NCBI GenBank assembly: GCA_964443875.1
Contig: CAYUET010000002.1
Location: forward strand, 1-64,000
Source: CAYUET01 sp964443875
Lineage (GTDB): Bacteria > Auribacterota > JAFGBW01
Direction of reading: 5' to 3'
DNA: 64,000 nt
Under the pieces are notes generated by a model that saw nothing but the letters and a program-made list of their open reading frames with translations, was not told where the DNA came from and searched no databases. A program made the translations under genes and the position numbers. This document shows, piece by piece, positions 32,039 through 41,112 of the stretch. Position 1 is the stretch's first letter. Each line of letters opens with the position of its first letter.

Positions 32039-34355
32039 AGAAAAACCGACCTACCAGGATCTGGAAGAGAAAATTATCTGCCTGGAGACGGAAATGGAGA
32101 AGATTAAAGCAGTCAATGAACAGGCCGGAAAAGAAGATAAATTCAGGAGTTTTGCCGCTCATGTTCCGTGTACGGTTTATCTGTGTCTGAATAATCCGAC
32201 TTTTGATATGATTTTTCTGAATGATTATGTGGAAAAACTGACAGGGTATCCCAAAGAGGAATTTCTTTCACATAAAATATCTTTTGTGGATTTATACCAT
32301 GCGGACGATAAAGCAAAAATATTTCAGGAAGCCGATCTTTCTCATAAGTCCACTTTTAAGCTTATTTACCGGATTTGGCATAAAGACGGTTCTCTGCGGT
32401 GGGTCGAAGAGCAGGGCTGCCTGATTCATATTGATCATCATGCTTTTCTGGAAGGTTTCATTCTTGATATTACCGAACGGATAAAATTTGAGGAAGCTCT
32501 TCAGGAGCGGGAATCCTATCTGTCTTCCTTTATTGAAAATCAGCCGGGTCTTGTCTGGCTGAAAGACCAGAAAAACCGGTTTCTTGCAGTGAACAAAAGC
32601 TTTGCGAAATCCTGCGGACTTTTAGTTCCGGAACGGCTTGTCGGTAAAACGGATTTTGATATCTGGCCCGGAGACCTGGCCGAAAAGTATCATGCGGATG
32701 ATGTTAAAGTGATGACCAGCAAAAAAGCTACTATTGTAGAAGAACAGATTTTGGATCAGGGTGAAATACGGTGGTTTGAAACTTTCAAAACTCCCGTTTT
32801 TGATGCAGAGGGAAGGGTGATTGGAACAACCGGCTACAGCCGGGATGTTACTGAACGTAAGCGGATTGAAGATGCTCTGAAGGAAAGCGAGGAAATTTTT
32901 AATCAGTTTATGAACACCAGCCCGATTCATGTGTTTTTCAAAGACGAAAAAATGCGATCGATCCGTTTAAGCCGGAATTATGAAAAAATGCTGGGGAAAC
33001 CGCTTTCAGAATTACTGGGTAAAACTATGGATGAGATCTTTCCCTCTGACTTTGCAAAAAAAATTGTCCGGGATGACATGCGTATTCTGAGAGAGGGAAA
33101 ACAGATCACCCTTGATGAAGATTTTAACGGACGACATTATACAACCATTAAATTCCCGATTCATATTGAAGGGAGGCCCTCTTATCTTGCCGGGTATACG
33201 ATTGATATTACCGAACGCAAACAGGCGGAAGCCGCCCTGCATAATGTCCAGAAACTGGAGTCCCTGGGGATTCTTGCCGGGGGGATTGCGCATGATTTCA
33301 ACAACCTCCTGGGCGGGGTCTTCGGATACATCGACCTTGCTCGGATCGAATCCAGTCCGCAAATCCAGGATAATTTTCTTTTATCGGCCATGAATGCCAT
33401 AGATCGTGCACGCGCGCTGACTCAGCAGCTTCTGACTTTTGCCAAAGGAGGAGCCCCGGTTAAGAAAATTGAGAGGCTTGTGCCTTTCCTCCAGGAAACC
33501 GTTCAGTTTGCCCTGAGCGGGTCATCTGTTTCCTGCCGTTTTGATATCCAGGAAAATCTTCGGGCCTGTGAGTTTGATAAAAATCAGATCGGCCAGGTAA
33601 TTGATAATATCATCATTAATGCCCAGCAGGCCATGCCCGGCGGAGGGGAAATAGAAGTGAGTGTCAGCAATATTTCCCTGAATGACGGAGCCTCTTCTGT
33701 CTTGAAGGCCGGCCATTATGTAAAATTTTCGGTCAGGGATCATGGAATCGGCATACCCAGGGAATTTCTGCCTCGTATTTTTGACCCCTTTTTTACGACA
33801 AAACCCAAAGGCCACGGACTGGGCCTTGCTACCTGTTTTTCAATTATCACCCGTCATGAGGGCTCTATTGAAGTGGAATCTGAACCGGGAAAAGGCAGTA
33901 CTTTTCATGTCTTTTTGCCCGCCTCTTCGGAGGAGTCTCTCAGGACAGAAGAAAAAAAATCAGAGCTGCATAAGGGAAGCGGGACCTTCGTGGTTATGGA
34001 CGATGAAGAACTCTTAAGGGCAACTCTGGGCAGGATGCTTGAGGCTTTCGGTTACAAGGTGATCCTCACGGAAGAGGGAAAGAATGCGGTGGATTTTTTT
34101 AAGGCGGAAATGGCCTCAAATCGCAAAGTCGACGGTATGATTTTTGACTTGACCATTCCCGGCAGAATGGGCGGTAAAGAGGCTGTTTTGGAAATCCGGA
34201 AGCTGTGTTCCCAAACTCCTGTTTTTGTTTCCAGCGGTTATGCGGATGACCCGGTCATGGCCAATCCCCGTGAATACGGTTTTACCGCGAGTATCTGTAA
34301 ACCTTTTAAGCTGGATGAGTTTTCCAGAATGCTGAATGAATACATGGGGAAATAA
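32031..34355 (+). CDS. Soluble hybrid histidine kinase: three PAS domains, HisKA, HATPase, receiver
   Basis: The 774-residue product has a short N-terminal coiled coil, then three PAS/PAC domains ending in DITERIKFEEAL, DVTERKRIEDALKESE and DITERKQAEAAL. The dimerisation helix GGIAHDFNNLLGG has phospho-His H421. An ATPase domain follows with DNIIINAQQAMP (N-box), DHGIGIP (G1) and KPKGHGLGLATCFSI (G2), then a receiver with phosphoacceptor D706 (MIFDLTIPG). No membrane segment is seen, so it is a cytoplasmic sensor; PAS ligands cannot be predicted. It has no separate DNA-binding response regulator nearby. The micro-ORF directly upstream overlaps it. Confidence 0.93.
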   Translation: MNREKPTYQDLEEKIICLETEMEKIKAVNEQAGKEDKFRSFAAHVPCTVYLCLNNPTFDMIFLNDYVEKLTGYPKEEFLSHKISFVDLYHADDKAKIFQEADLSHKSTFKLIYRIWHKDGSLRWVEEQGCLIHIDHHAFLEGFILDITERIKFEEALQERESYLSSFIENQPGLVWLKDQKNRFLAVNKSFAKSCGLLVPERLVGKTDFDIWPGDLAEKYHADDVKVMTSKKATIVEEQILDQGEIRWFETFKTPVFDAEGRVIGTTGYSRDVTERKRIEDALKESEEIFNQFMNTSPIHVFFKDEKMRSIRLSRNYEKMLGKPLSELLGKTMDEIFPSDFAKKIVRDDMRILREGKQITLDEDFNGRHYTTIKFPIHIEGRPSYLAGYTIDITERKQAEAALHNVQKLESLGILAGGIAHDFNNLLGGVFGYIDLARIESSPQIQDNFLLSAMNAIDRARALTQQLLTFAKGGAPVKKIERLVPFLQETVQFALSGSSVSCRFDIQENLRACEFDKNQIGQVIDNIIINAQQAMPGGGEIEVSVSNISLNDGASSVLKAGHYVKFSVRDHGIGIPREFLPRIFDPFFTTKPKGHGLGLATCFSIITRHEGSIEVESEPGKGSTFHVFLPASSEESLRTEEKKSELHKGSGTFVVMDDEELLRATLGRMLEAFGYKVILTEEGKNAVDFFKAEMASNRKVDGMIFDLTIPGRMGGKEAVLEIRKLCSQTPVFVSSGYADDPVMANPREYGFTASICKPFKLDEFSRMLNEYMGK

Positions 34356-34434
34356 TTGCTTTTTAAATATGGTTTTTTTGATACAAACAGGCGGTTTTGA
34401 AATTTGGATTTTATAATTTTGTTCAGGAGAAGCA

Positions 34435-35694
34435 ATGGAGCTTGATATTCGTACACTGGCCTATGTTCTGGTATTCCTTAATCTGATTCAGCTGTTTGTC
34501 TTTTTTTACCAGTACCGGATGAATAAAAATTACCAGGGCAGCGGGTGGTGGCTGATGTGGACGGGCTCTGAAGTCATGGGGTTCCTGTTTTTTCTTCTGA
34601 GAGATATCGATCCCTTTCATCAGACGGCTATTTTTCTGCAGAATTCCTTTATTATTGCAGGCGTCATTTTTCTGTATGTGGGGGTGATGAGATTTTTGGA
34701 AAAAAAGGAAAACATCTGGATCATTGGTTCTATTTTTTCGGTATTCCTGGCATCCCTTCTGTTTTTTCTTGTGGTGAAGGATATTATCTGGATCCGCGGG
34801 GTTATCATAGCCGCCACCGTGGCTTTGTTCTCTTTTATGACAACCCATGCCCTGTTTACCTGCCGCCTTCCCTTTATGGCCGCAACGGCCCGTTTAACGG
34901 GCTGTATTTTTCTTGTAAACGGCGTTTTTTTTGTCCTCCGCGCAGGGCTGCTTTTTAATGATCTCTCGATGAAAGTCTATGAGCAGACCTTTTTAAACGG
35001 GGCAACCTACATTGATGCTCTGGTCTGCGGCATTCTGCTGACTTTTCTTTTTATTGTGATGATTAATCAGCGGCTGCAGGAGGAAATGAAGGAGGCGAAG
35101 GAAGAGATGGATATGCTTTTCAATGCCAGTCCGGATGGAACCCTCATCAGCCGGTTGAATGACGGGAGGATTGTTTTTGCCAATGAAGTCTTCTGGGCTT
35201 TTTCAGGTTTCTCCCGCAAAGGCAATACCGGCAAATCTATTTTTGATCTCAACATCTGGGTGAACCCGGAGGACCCCGGGAAGATTACCTCTCTGATCCG
35301 TGAAAAAGGATTTATTGAGGGATATGAAACCGAATTGCAGAGACAGGATAAAAGCCGCTTTCACGGCCTTGTGTCTGCCAAAATAATCAGCCTGCAGAAT
35401 GTGCCTCATATTATCAGCATTACCCGCGATGTGACCGAGCGGGTTGAAAAGGAAATAAAATTGAAGGAACTGGTTTCAAGCCTTCAGAAGGCCCTTGAGG
35501 AAATTAAAACCCTGAGAGGCATTATCCCCATCTGTTCATGCTGTAAAAAGATCAGGGATGACAAGGGCTACTGGGAACAGGTGGAAAGCTATGTGTCGAG
35601 GCATTCCGATGCCTCTTTCAGCCACTCCATCTGCCCGGATTGTGTAAAGAAGCTGTATCCCAATTTTCGTATGGGCGGGGAAAAAAAGAATTAG
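34435..35694 (+). CDS. Membrane PAS sensor with Cys-rich C-terminal module, no kinase domain
   Basis: The 419-residue product begins with about seven hydrophobic segments (residues 8-205, ILLTFLFIVMINQRL last), then a PAS domain (MDMLFNASPDGTLISRLNDG to ISITRDVTERVEKE). A short coiled coil leads to a C-terminal module GIIPICSCCKKIRDDKGYW (C366 onward), ending with HSICPDCVKKLYP. The C-x2-C plus C-x2-C pattern is known from many PAS-containing signalling proteins and probably binds a metal or acts as a docking module; its function is not established. There is no histidine-kinase, GGDEF or other output domain. It follows the hybrid kinase after 79 bases, so it may feed into it. Confidence 0.88.
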   Translation: MELDIRTLAYVLVFLNLIQLFVFFYQYRMNKNYQGSGWWLMWTGSEVMGFLFFLLRDIDPFHQTAIFLQNSFIIAGVIFLYVGVMRFLEKKENIWIIGSIFSVFLASLLFFLVVKDIIWIRGVIIAATVALFSFMTTHALFTCRLPFMAATARLTGCIFLVNGVFFVLRAGLLFNDLSMKVYEQTFLNGATYIDALVCGILLTFLFIVMINQRLQEEMKEAKEEMDMLFNASPDGTLISRLNDGRIVFANEVFWAFSGFSRKGNTGKSIFDLNIWVNPEDPGKITSLIREKGFIEGYETELQRQDKSRFHGLVSAKIISLQNVPHIISITRDVTERVEKEIKLKELVSSLQKALEEIKTLRGIIPICSCCKKIRDDKGYWEQVESYVSRHSDASFSHSICPDCVKKLYPNFRMGGEKKN

Positions 35695-35750
35695 CGCTTT
35701 GGGGGCAGGGGAAGGATTCCCTAATAATTAGTGAAAACAAAGGAGGTCCA

Positions 35751-36209
35751 ATGAAGAAAAGAGTAATTGCTGGTTTTGTGTTCATCATCCTGATTACCTT
35801 TGGGTTTAAGGCAAAGGCGGACAGCTGGGAAACAGACTTTGCCAAGGCCAAGGCAAAGGCCGCTCAATCCGGCCTTTATATGCTTCTTGATTTCAGCGGG
35901 TCCGACTGGTGCGGCTGGTGCATGAAGCTGGAGGAGGAAGTTTTCAGCCAAAAGAATTTTAAGGCCTGGGCTGAGAAGAATCTGGTTTGTGTGCTTGTTG
36001 ATTTTCCACAGCAAAAATCTCAAAGTCATGAAGTGAAAGTTCAGAATGAAAAATTGGCCGAGAAATACGGTGTCAGAGGATTTCCGACAATCCTTATTCT
36101 TTCCCCGAAGGGAGATCTGGTTGTCAGAACAGGGTACCGGGAAGGCGGAGCAGATAGTTATGTGGCTCACCTTAGCGAAATAATTGACGGACATAAAAAA
36201 CTGAAATAG
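35751..36209 (+). CDS. Exported thioredoxin-fold protein
   Basis: ATG 35751 behind AAAGGAGG (35739-35746) gives 152 residues. A signal peptide (1-24, ending AKA) precedes a thioredoxin domain with the active-site motif WCGWC (C54, C57), YGVRGFPTILIL (cis-Pro loop) and an Asp-rich strand at MLLDFSGSDW. This belongs to the thioredoxin_7/DUF255-like group used for disulfide exchange outside the cytoplasm. Partners are not evident: no DsbD-type reductase is adjacent. It converges with the pflA gene. Confidence 0.88.
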   Translation: MKKRVIAGFVFIILITFGFKAKADSWETDFAKAKAKAAQSGLYMLLDFSGSDWCGWCMKLEEEVFSQKNFKAWAEKNLVCVLVDFPQQKSQSHEVKVQNEKLAEKYGVRGFPTILILSPKGDLVVRTGYREGGADSYVAHLSEIIDGHKKLK

Positions 36210-36231
36210 ATCAGTGCGCTAAAAGATAAAA

Positions 36232-36975
36232 TTAAATCGCGGGAATGTTTCTTTTTAGAAAGGGTTCCCGCAGTTTTTCCAGCTGTGTGGAGGAGGGGAC
36301 TTCCATTGCTTCATGGGCGTATGGAAGGCCGAGGGCGTGCCATTTTTCAATCCCCAAGCGATGATAGGGCAGGAGCTCCACGCGTGTGACCGTGGGCGAG
36401 GTTTCCGCCAGGGATGCAAGTTGTTCCATGTAGGCGACTGAATCGGTAAAGCCCGGCAATACGACCTGTCTGATCCATATTTCTTTTCCCATGCGGGAAA
36501 GACGCTTTGCCGTAGTCAAAGTCGGTGCGGCGGAAAATCCGCCCGTCAGGGTGCGGTGTATTTTTTCATCCAGGTGCTTGATATCGAGCAGAAACAAATC
36601 AACGGGGGCAAACCAGGAATCGTCCAGTTTGGGGGCGTGATAGCCCTGGGTTTCGATCGCCGTATGCAGGTTAAAACGCTCCTTGAGGGCCAGGCACAGG
36701 TCATGGACGAATTCGGGTTGCAGGAGGGGCTCGCCTCCGGACAGGGTTACGCCGCTTTGTTTCAGCCAGGGGGTAAACGGTTCGATTTCTTTTAAGAGTT
36801 CGTCCACGGTCAGGGTGCGGGAATTTTTGCGGTCCCAGGAATCGGGATTATGGCAGTAAGTACAGCGAAAGACGCAGCCGGCCAGGAACACCATATAGCG
36901 AAGGCCGGGGCCGTCCACAGCACTGCCCGCTTCGAGTGAATGAATGAACCCCGGGGTATTGCCCGTAAAAGTCAT
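36232..36975 (-). CDS. pflA: Pyruvate formate-lyase activating enzyme
   Basis: A radical-SAM enzyme that makes the glycyl radical of PflB. The 247-residue product has the cluster motif CVFRCTYCH (C34, C38, C41: CxxxCxxC), PGLRYMVFLAGC upstream, and GVTLSGGEPLLQPEF (the SAM-binding GGE motif). Length matches the E. coli enzyme (246). It lies 21 bases downstream of pflB on the same strand, so they form a pflB-pflA operon. Confidence 0.97.
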   Translation of the reverse strand: MTFTGNTPGFIHSLEAGSAVDGPGLRYMVFLAGCVFRCTYCHNPDSWDRKNSRTLTVDELLKEIEPFTPWLKQSGVTLSGGEPLLQPEFVHDLCLALKERFNLHTAIETQGYHAPKLDDSWFAPVDLFLLDIKHLDEKIHRTLTGGFSAAPTLTTAKRLSRMGKEIWIRQVVLPGFTDSVAYMEQLASLAETSPTVTRVELLPYHRLGIEKWHALGLPYAHEAMEVPSSTQLEKLREPFLKRNIPAI

Positions 36976-36996
36976 TTGGCCCTGCCTGACATGAGG

Positions 36997-39237
36997 CTAG
37001 GCCTTCATATGGAAGGTGCGGCTCAAGACCTCAAGCTGATGTTCGCGGGAAAGGCGAACAAAATTCACGGCATATCCGGAAACCCGGATCGTCAGCTGGG
37101 GATATTTTTCAGGATGTTCCATGGCGTCAAGGAGCGTTTCCTGGTTGAGCACATTGACATTCATGTGAAATCCATTGTGGCAGCAGAAACCGTCGAGACA
37201 GTTCGACAGATTCTGTACGCGCTCTCCCATTGCTTTTCCGAAGGCATCCGGGACCATGGAGGCTGTCCAGCTGATGCCGTCGAGGGCGGCATCATAGGGA
37301 AGTTTGGCCACGGAGGATGCGGCCGCAAGAATCCCTGAACGGTCACGGCCGTTCATGGGATTGGCTCCGGGGGCAAAGGGTTCGCCTGCGCGGCGTCCAT
37401 CAGGAGTGTTGCCGGTTTTTTTGCCGTAAACCACATTCGAGGTAATGGTCAGCACGGACTGGGTGGGAACGCTGTCCCGGTAGGTCTTATGCTGTTTTAT
37501 TTTTTCCATGAAGGTTTCTATGATTTCCACGGCAATGGCATCGACGCGCGGGTCATTGTTGCCGAAAGCCGGATAGTCGCCTTCTATAGAAAAATCAACG
37601 ACAATTCCCCTGTCATTGCGAACCATTCTGACCTTTGCATGTTTTACCGCAGAAAGAGAATCGGCGGTGACTGAAAGTCCGGCAATGCCGCAGGCCATGG
37701 TGCGCAGGATTCTGCGGTCATGCAGGGCCATTTCAAGTCTTTCGTAGTGGTAGCGGTCGTGCATGTAGTGGATCGCATTCAGGGCTTTTACATAGGTGCG
37801 CGCAAGCCAGGTCATCATGTGATCAAAGCGTTCCCACAGCTCATCATAATCCAGGAGATCGCCTTCCATGCGCTCAAAACCCGGGGCAACCTGAACGCCC
37901 GAAATTTCGTCAACTCCTCCGTTGATGGCATAGAGGAGGGTTTTGGCCAGGTTCACCCGGGCGCCGAAAAACTGCATTTGTTTGCCGACGCGCATGGCCG
38001 AGACACAGCAGGCAATCGCGTAATCATCGCCCCAGTGAGGCCGCATCAGGTCGTCCGACTCATACTGGATTGCGCTTGTATCGATGGAGACTCTCGAACA
38101 GAACGCCTTAAAGGCGGGGGGCAGATTTTCCGACCACAGAACCGTGAGATTCGGTTCCGGTGCGGAGCCTAAATTGTAGAGGGTGTGAAGAAAACGGAAA
38201 CTGGTGCGGGTCACCAGGGTGCGGCCGTCTTTTCCCATGCCGCCTATGGATTCGGTCACCCAGGTGGGGTCCCCTGAAAAGAGCTGGTCGTATTCCGGGG
38301 TGCGTAAAAACCGCACAATGCGAAGCTTCATGACCAGTTGGTCAATCAGTTCCTGAGCCTCAAGTTCCGTGAGCAGGCCCCGGGACATATCGCGCTCGAT
38401 GAAGATATCGAGGAAGGTGCTGATTCGTCCGATGGACATGGCTGCGCCGTTCTGTTCCTTGACGGCACCCAGATACGCAAAGTAAAGCCACTGGACGGCT
38501 TCGCGGGCATTCTGAGCCGGTTTTGAAATGTCATATCCGTAAAAGGAAGCCATCTGCTTCAGCTCATCCAGGGCGCGGATTTGTTCGGAAATTTCTTCGC
38601 GTTCGCGGATCACCTCTTCGGAGAATTCTTCGAAATCGGTTTCAGACTTGTCTTTCTTTTTCTGGGCAATCAGAAAGTCAACGCCGTAGAGCGCTACGCG
38701 GCGGTAGTCGCCGATAATGCGGCCCCGGCCATAGGCGTCGGGCAGCCCGGTGATGATTCCGGATTTGCGGCAGGCCAGGATGTCGGGGGAATAGGCATCA
38801 AAGACGCCGGTATTGTGATTTTTCCGGTAATGCTCGAAAATTTCCTTAATGGCCGGATCGAGTTTGAGTCCATAGGCTTCAAGGCCGGATTCCACCATGC
38901 GCAGGCCGCCATTCGGCATGATCGCGCGTTTGAGCGGGGCATCGGTTTGCAGGCCCACAACAGCTTCACGTTCCTTTTCAATATAACCCGGGCCATGTGA
39001 AATAATGGAGCTTCCCCGGTCTACAGAGACATCGAGCACCCCATGCTTTTGTTCTTCGACCAGAAGTTCTGAAAGCTTTTCCCAGAGGATACGGGTGTTT
39101 TCGGTCACCGGAGCTAAAAATTCGTCTCCGCCCTGGTACGGGGTATAATTATGCTGGATAAAGTCGCGGACATCGATATAGGAATTCCATGTCCCGTTGA
39201 TAAAAGAGCTAGAAAATTTAAGTTTTGATTGTGACAT
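36997..39237 (-). CDS. pflB: Formate acetyltransferase (pyruvate formate-lyase)
   Basis: PflB converts pyruvate and CoA to acetyl-CoA and formate by a radical mechanism under anoxia. The 746-residue product has the paired active-site Cys in YAIACCVSAMRVGK (about residues 411-412) and the C-terminal glycyl-radical motif RVSGYAVNFVRL (Gly near residue 720, 27 from the end). Both positions match the E. coli enzyme (760 residues). AGAAGGA lies before the ATG. Its presence argues for a fermentative anaerobe. It is highly GC-rich relative to the LamG region. Confidence 0.97.
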   Translation of the reverse strand: MSQSKLKFSSSFINGTWNSYIDVRDFIQHNYTPYQGGDEFLAPVTENTRILWEKLSELLVEEQKHGVLDVSVDRGSSIISHGPGYIEKEREAVVGLQTDAPLKRAIMPNGGLRMVESGLEAYGLKLDPAIKEIFEHYRKNHNTGVFDAYSPDILACRKSGIITGLPDAYGRGRIIGDYRRVALYGVDFLIAQKKKDKSETDFEEFSEEVIREREEISEQIRALDELKQMASFYGYDISKPAQNAREAVQWLYFAYLGAVKEQNGAAMSIGRISTFLDIFIERDMSRGLLTELEAQELIDQLVMKLRIVRFLRTPEYDQLFSGDPTWVTESIGGMGKDGRTLVTRTSFRFLHTLYNLGSAPEPNLTVLWSENLPPAFKAFCSRVSIDTSAIQYESDDLMRPHWGDDYAIACCVSAMRVGKQMQFFGARVNLAKTLLYAINGGVDEISGVQVAPGFERMEGDLLDYDELWERFDHMMTWLARTYVKALNAIHYMHDRYHYERLEMALHDRRILRTMACGIAGLSVTADSLSAVKHAKVRMVRNDRGIVVDFSIEGDYPAFGNNDPRVDAIAVEIIETFMEKIKQHKTYRDSVPTQSVLTITSNVVYGKKTGNTPDGRRAGEPFAPGANPMNGRDRSGILAAASSVAKLPYDAALDGISWTASMVPDAFGKAMGERVQNLSNCLDGFCCHNGFHMNVNVLNQETLLDAMEHPEKYPQLTIRVSGYAVNFVRLSREHQLEVLSRTFHMKA

Positions 39238-39409
39238 TTTTTTCCTTCTGCTGGAGGTGACTCATAAGAACCCGGTTTTCAGTTCACACGGTAAACTCAT
39301 ATCAAAAACAGGGATTGCTGAGCAAGAGAGAATCTTATGGAGGGGAGTTCATATAGGGGACTGATCATCGGTAAAGTCGAAAAATATGGAATACAGGCTT
39401 TGTAAAAGG

Positions 39410-39426
39410 AATCTTAATTTAAGATT
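39410..39426 (-). terminator. Palindrome after the YjbQ-family gene, possible weak terminator
   Basis: AATCTTAA (39410-39417) and TTAAGATT (39419-39426) form a perfect eight-base inverted repeat directly after the stop codon of the minus-strand gene at 39428. On the minus strand it is followed by CCTTTTAC, a poor T-run. It may separate that gene from pflB. Confidence 0.3.
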
Positions 39427-39427
39427 T

Positions 39428-39829
39428 CTACTGAAGATCGGAAATGGTTTTTAGCCACACTTCCCGTATTCTGGGGCCGTCGAATTCACAGAAATAAATA
39501 CCCTGCCAGGTTCCTAACTGGAGTTTTCCGTTTTCAATAATAACCTGTACGGAATTGCCCACCAGGGAAGTTTTGATATGCGCATCGGAATTCCCTTCCA
39601 TATGTCTGAAAGAGTTCAGTTTTGGAATCAGCTGATTCAGAAAGGTGTTGGAATCTGCTTTGACATCAGGGTCTGCGTTTTCATTAATGGTAATTCCTGC
39701 GGTGGTGTGAGGAGAGTAGATAAGACATAATCCCCGGGTGATTTGTTCAGACGGGATTAATTTTTCAATCTGTAAAGTGATATTAATCCATTCACAGGCC
39801 TGATTGGTCTGCAGAGTTAATTTTTTCAT
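39428..39829 (-). CDS. YjbQ-family (UPF0047) protein
   Basis: The 133-residue product has the family's three landmarks: GLCLIYSPHTTAGITINENA, FRHMEGNSDAHIKTSLVG and LGTWQGIYFCEFDGPR. It is of normal length and complete. The E. coli member has weak thiamine-phosphate synthase activity in vitro, but the physiological role is unknown. It lies 31 bases downstream of the exported peptidase on the same strand, so the two are probably co-transcribed. Confidence 0.92.
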   Translation of the reverse strand: MKKLTLQTNQACEWINITLQIEKLIPSEQITRGLCLIYSPHTTAGITINENADPDVKADSNTFLNQLIPKLNSFRHMEGNSDAHIKTSLVGNSVQVIIENGKLQLGTWQGIYFCEFDGPRIREVWLKTISDLQ

Positions 39830-39860
39830 GGCAGATTTCCTCTTGAATTTTAAAATGCGT

Positions 39861-40961
39861 TTAAGAGGCGGAATTAAGAATCTGAGCAGATTTTAATTCG
39901 CGCTGAAGGGAGGCAAAATTCAAATTTTTATCAAGGCCTAGAAAGCTTTCATAAAATGTCAAAAAAAGATTATAAAGCATTGTTTTTGTTTCTGATTCCG
40001 TGAGACCGGCCGTGCGCATGAGTTCATATCTTTTAATAAGATATCCGCTGACAAAGCTGTTAATCATATAAGGTTCCCCTGTATTTTTAATATTCATAAA
40101 GGATATGCCCTTTGAATATTTGTCCTTTGCCGAATAAATTTCGGAAACATCCCATCCGGAAAAAGTTTTTTTCTCATCATAATTTTTTTTGGCTAATTCA
40201 ATGCCTTTTTGGAAAAAAATATCGGCTGGTACGGCCAGGTTTTCGCTGTCAAAACCTAAAAGTTTCAGGTAACAGAAAGAGATTAAATCCTGGAAATGGG
40301 TTTTTTCATATCCGGGAGTAAGATGGAGGTATTCATGAATAAGCGTAAGGGTTATATTTACCGGAGAGTGTTTTTTATTCAGGTTAACCCGGATCATTTT
40401 TTTGTGCGTTTCTCCGGCAATAAGATATTTCCTGTAGAGATAATTGATCCAGGGAACACAGATCATCAGTGTTCCTCCAATGAAAAACAATGTTCCTCCC
40501 GTGGACAGAGCAAAAAATCCAAGAGAGGAAATGAACAGGCGGAGCAGAGGGCGCAGAGGAATGGTTTTGGTATTCAGTGCATGTGAACGAAGCTGTGAAA
40601 AAGTGATGAACTCAGGTTGTGCATTCGCATCAAGAAAAGGAAATGTTTTGGCAACGTCATAGAAAAGAAGGGTCAGAAAATCCGGATCAATGAGTCGTTT
40701 TCTGTTTTTTGCAGAGTCAAGAATATAGTCATGAAGCCATTGTTTTCGCTGGCTTTCCTGTTCGTCTTGAAAAAGTTTAAGGTCAGGAATGATTTTTTCA
40801 TCATAAGAGCCTTCAAAAGAGGACAGGAATTCGCTGAATAGTTCGGGATTATGAGAGAAACTCTGTGGAGCAAGGCAATACCCTTTCCCCTCAGTTAAAT
40901 AAAGAGACAAAAAACAATACACCAGAATTAAATGAATCATTTTTCCAATCAGAATTTTCAT
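39861..40961 (-). CDS. Exported HExxH metallopeptidase-like protein
   Basis: The ATG at 40961 gives 366 residues; a GTG at 40979 would add six residues and cannot be excluded, and neither has a clear ribosome site. There is a signal peptide (ending near YLTEGKGYC), followed by LAPQSFSHNPELF. A hydrophobic pair of helices is seen over about 145-180, then HEYLHLTPGYEKTH (H209, E210, H213: the zinc-peptidase HExxH). This pattern suits an M48-like or related peptidase anchored in the membrane. A third zinc ligand is not certain. Its post-signal LAPQS motif recalls that of the exported GHKL protein. Confidence 0.7.
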   Translation of the reverse strand: MKILIGKMIHLILVYCFLSLYLTEGKGYCLAPQSFSHNPELFSEFLSSFEGSYDEKIIPDLKLFQDEQESQRKQWLHDYILDSAKNRKRLIDPDFLTLLFYDVAKTFPFLDANAQPEFITFSQLRSHALNTKTIPLRPLLRLFISSLGFFALSTGGTLFFIGGTLMICVPWINYLYRKYLIAGETHKKMIRVNLNKKHSPVNITLTLIHEYLHLTPGYEKTHFQDLISFCYLKLLGFDSENLAVPADIFFQKGIELAKKNYDEKKTFSGWDVSEIYSAKDKYSKGISFMNIKNTGEPYMINSFVSGYLIKRYELMRTAGLTESETKTMLYNLFLTFYESFLGLDKNLNFASLQRELKSAQILNSAS

Positions 40962-41112
40962 AATAGTATGAAATACCACATTATGAAGAGGGATACAAGT
41001 CTCGGAGGATTTTTTATTTTATAATCCCCATTGACCCTTGGAAATAATTTGATAGTTTCTATTAAAGAAACGAGAGTTGATAAATGAATACTATGGACTT
41101 ATGGTTTGAATA

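Noticed and set aside
32031..35694. A complete two-component pair with DNA-binding regulator
   Set aside because: The receiver is fused to the kinase and no helix-turn-helix regulator lies nearby.
36556..39000. Plus-strand ORFs opposite pflA and pflB
   Set aside because: Both genes on the minus strand are certain by active-site motifs; the opposite frames are open because of GC-rich codon bias.
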